A DNA stretch of 64,000 nucleotides. Source: Mesocentrotus franciscanus (lineage: Eukaryota > Echinodermata > Echinoidea > Camarodonta > Strongylocentrotidae). Within the stretch, counting starts at the first letter, position 1; each line of letters begins with the position of its first letter. The DNA lies in assembly GCA_037976565.1 (NCBI GenBank), contig CP137686.1, positions 1,022,646 through 1,086,645 of the forward strand, read 5' to 3'. This document shows, piece by piece, positions 61,009 to 64,000 of this stretch. Below the pieces are notes generated by a model that was given only the letters and a program-made list of their open reading frames with translations, was not told where the DNA came from and did no database searches. Both the position numbers and the translations under genes were made by a program.

Positions 61009-61810
61009 ATGTATCTTGAGGCATCTTTTGTCCTTTCTGAAATATTAATCCAACTATGGCTGAGGAGAGAATGTCGGTAAGATGCAGGAATTGTATAAAG
61101 TGTGAACGGGTCTCCTGATAAAGCGGCATGATTATGCAGACTGCAACCAGCATGTCTAGAATTCCTTGTCACTTGAAGACAAGGAAGGAGATAGAAATGA
61201 TGACCAGAGTCCCCAAACTGTTTATTATTCTTGACTTGTGATGGTCTTCATAAAATTTTGATTAGGGTTTCTAGAGAAAGAGTCAGTACCCAGCTTGTTT
61301 AATTCATGGAGTAGCCATGCAATGCCCTTTGGATTTTCAAAGAGGGAGGGGCATTGTAGGCGAAGATTAGCAAGAGAGGGAAAGTTAGGGGGAGAGGGAG
61401 GGAGAAAAGAAGAGAGATATGGTCTAGGGGATTATATAACATGGATTAAGAAGTGAGATTGCCAGAGTTGAATTAGTTATGGCCAGCAAGGAATTAAACA
61501 AAACTGGAAAAATAATGATATGTATCATGTATTGTAATTTACTTAGTTCATGTTTGTATAGTGCACTCGTTCCTGTGCTTGATGAAATAAACCTTGTTAG
61601 AACTTTTTGTATCCATGGGGAAAGTATCTGCAATTAAGTAAACGAGTTTCTCTGAAAGAGGAGCACAAATGTGGAAAAGCTTTTATATTAATAAGACAGG
61701 AAGAAATTCTAGTACAAACATTTGTTGGTGGTACAATTGAAAGGACTACAGTAAGATTGAAAGAAGAAAACGAAGTACTGGAATGAGCCAGTTAAATGTC
61801 TTTACCTTGT

Positions 61811-61891
61811 CTGTAAAAGAGCAAGAAGGGCGTTCATTTTCAGCAAAAATAAATTAAAGTATTGGACTTACCACCCTTCTTGCTCTCAGCA
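61811..61891. mobile_element. Compact hairpin element H10
   Basis: CTGTAAAAGAGCAAGAAGGG and CCCTTCTTGCTCTCAGCAG. Both arms carry the same variant (GCAAG / CTTGC), so pairing is retained relative to the GCCAG / CTGGC consensus. Confidence 0.72.
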
Positions 61892-61905
61892 GATGATTAT
61901 TCTAA

Positions 61906-62297
61906 GGGTGCGTTCAAGCGACACTTTTTCAAAGACGTTTAGTTTAAAACACAGTTGCGTTCAAGCGATTTCGGTCATAAAAATAAACGTGTTTAAAAAC
62001 GCAAACATGAAATGCTGAAAAAGATGCGTTTTGTATCGTGATTCTGCAGAATCATGGTCGCTAAAAATCGCTTGAACGCAACGGAGATCTCAATCGTGAT
62101 TCTATGACGTCGTTATCTATGATATATATTATCGCTATCTATATCTATTCTTCCTGGGTGGGCTTGAAATGAGCGAGAATCAGCGTTGATGGAAAATCGC
62201 TTGAACGATCTCCCGCAGTAACCGTGTTTTGCAACTGCGTTTTGATTTGTGATTCATGTTTGTGATTCTAGCTTCAAAAAATCGGTTGAACGCACCC
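61906..62297. mobile_element. Miniature element, family G (copy 2)
   Basis: GGGTGCGTTCAAGCGA and CGGTTGAACGCACCC ends flanked by TAA and TTA. About 90 percent alike by eye to 34712-35133, about 30 bp shorter. Confidence 0.82.
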
Positions 62298-62511
62298 TTA
62301 AAATGCAGGGAAGATGATCACCAAAGATACAAATTATAATAGATCATTGAAGACAAATATAGAGAGAAATGTCACGACTGTCGTCCCATAGCCCACTCGC
62401 TACACTCTAATCAAATCGATTAGCTTGCATTATCCTCTTGATATGAGAGGATTCAACCAAGTTATAGGAGAGACCAATCTATATTCTAATATGGCCAATC
62501 TCTAATGGCCT

Positions 62512-62845
62512 GTTCATACTAAAGAATATTTATACAAAAACTGGTATAAAGAAACGTACAAAGATTCGTCATATAGCGAAAGGACCATGTAGAGTATTAA
62601 CACAACTTTGTATGAAGAAACATCAAATAACGAAACTGAGTTTGAACAGGTCAGTTGACATGACACTTAATTGGCCAATCATCATTGCGTGCTCATGATA
62701 AGCCCCGCCCAGTTATACGATTTGTGTAAGATGCGATGTTCATACTAGATTCTTTATTGAATTTTCATTTGAAATGATGTTTGAATTCTTTTCGCTATAC
62801 AATGTTTTTTGTTGTTGTTGTGAGGTTCACACTAGAAAGAAAGGA
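62512..62845. mobile_element. GTTCAGACT-ended element (copy 3, inverted)
   Basis: Reverse-complement core GATAAGCCCCGCCCAGTTAT (about 62698-62717). The left end GTTCATACT is intact; the right end is approximate, near GTTGTTGTTGTGAGG. Confidence 0.6.
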
Positions 62846-64000
62846 AATTTCTTATTGTAGACCCATACAGCTAGCTATACAATGAATTCAGGTAGTATGC
62901 AGGGTAAATTAATAATGCTCTCCTCCAGGTATCCCTAGCAACTGTTGCTAAGGAGGTCATAATTGATAACCGCTGACACCTAAAGATAAAGATATGTATC
63001 TAGTTCATTAGGTATGGGAATTATTTTTAGCTTGGCAGGGTTTCTATAATGGCTTTTAATTTTTTTTGTTTTTGTAGTGTGTTTCTTGTCGCTACGTGTT
63101 TCCTGTTTCTCTCTCAACTAGGGTGATGTGTTTTTTATAGTCTCTTGTTTATCACTGTAACGAGACGCCTCTTTTATTTCAGTAACCTTTAACAGCGATT
63201 GTAAAGCAAAATTATGATTGAACATTATGGAAAGCAAATGCAAAGTAATTCTAATATGCCAGCAGTTTTGAAAAAAATAGTCTTGAGGGTATGAGAATAA
63301 TGTATACATGGAATATTGCAAATGTAATCAAAGTAAAGCAAATATTTTCTTCAAGCAAAGAGAGAATTTGTGGATTATAGTTGAATTTATATCAAGAAGT
63401 ATCTAAACGCACAGAGAAAACGGGGGAGGAAAGAGTCATATTTTATCAATTCATTTAATTTCAATCATTCATGGTATTTGATTTATACCTACATGTAGCT
63501 TCTGATATGATTTTTCAAGTATTTTAAGAACAATTAACTAGTTTGCTCAATTCGTACATTCTTTTCACGCCTGAAAATGGTAAAAAAGTACTCAAGAAAT
63601 AATCTCTCTTAACTAAATATTGAATAGGGTTATTTAAAAGATGACTTGCCAAAAACTTTGAGATCACAGAGATACCAAGAGAAGAAAATATTTTATTTAC
63701 ATGAATGAAGGAAAGGAGAGAATCAGGGGGTCTGTTAGCTACAAGTAGCTTGTGGATAAACTAGGAAATTGAAGCCCTTTGAAGGTAACTTTATCGCAGG
63801 CAATCATTGGTCATTCCATAGAGATTGATGTGAGAGCCAGGTAATTAGTATGCGCAGGATGCGTGGAGGCATCCTTTTTTATCTCACACGTGGCTATTAC
63901 CCAGTAAGGTGTCTTTTACACTGCATTGTACCCCAACTAGGTAGTAACTGACCAAAGTATACCCGGCTTAGTTTACACGTTTATGATGCACCAGATGCCC

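Larger units (their letters stand above)
60359..64000 (+). other. CASK: CASK intron 4 (5' part, runs off the window)
   Basis: Donor GTAGGT. No exon encoding the expected HYMRQILEALRYCH segment was seen before the window end, so exon 5 lies to the right. Repeats are listed separately. 61009-61810 and 62846-64000 show no feature I can support. Confidence 0.85.

Noticed and set aside
61424..61633. 69-codon minus-strand ORF considered as a retrotransposon fragment
   Set aside because: No conserved reverse transcriptase or endonuclease motif could be recognised.

Overview
Animal nuclear DNA, AT-rich, dominated by introns and repeats. The only gene I can support is the 5' part of CASK, the MAGUK scaffold that carries a calmodulin-kinase-like domain. 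It lies on the + strand as four coding exons (6276-6334, 37940-38052, 56473-56578, 60281-60358). All exon junctions have GT/AG borders and consistent reading phase, and together they encode the first 118 residues of the kinase domain. The gene continues past the right end. The residues, tRNA-derived SINEs, CR1/L2-like LINE tails, many short inverted-repeat transposons and pervasive TACATGTA motifs suggest a marine deuterostome, most likely a sea urchin. That assignment is inference; the protein alone does not fix the species.

Layout: 1-5456 is a near-identical direct copy of 6714-12075. Between them lie a gap of exactly 500 N (5457-5956), about 320 bp of upstream sequence and exon 1. This arrangement looks more like two haplotypes placed in tandem by the assembler than a real duplication. 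Intron 1 (31.6 kb), intron 2 (18.4 kb), intron 3 (3.7 kb) and the start of intron 4 are filled with repeats.

Repeats: at least seven unrelated families of miniature elements share 5'-AG...CT-3' ends and sit in TTAA target duplications, which is the piggyBac signature. Several are nested, and their pre-insertion (empty) sites can be read elsewhere in this same window. There are also two families with 3-bp T-A-R duplications (Harbinger-like), one TA-flanked element with a perfect 34-bp inverted repeat, one hAT-like element with a perfect 8-bp duplication, two truncated LINE tails, four tRNA-type SINEs, several short tandem arrays, and a compact hairpin family of about 70-100 bp present in ten copies.

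No rRNA, functional tRNA, CRISPR array, operon or second protein-coding gene was found. The remaining open reading frames are short and lie in introns, repeats or simple sequence.
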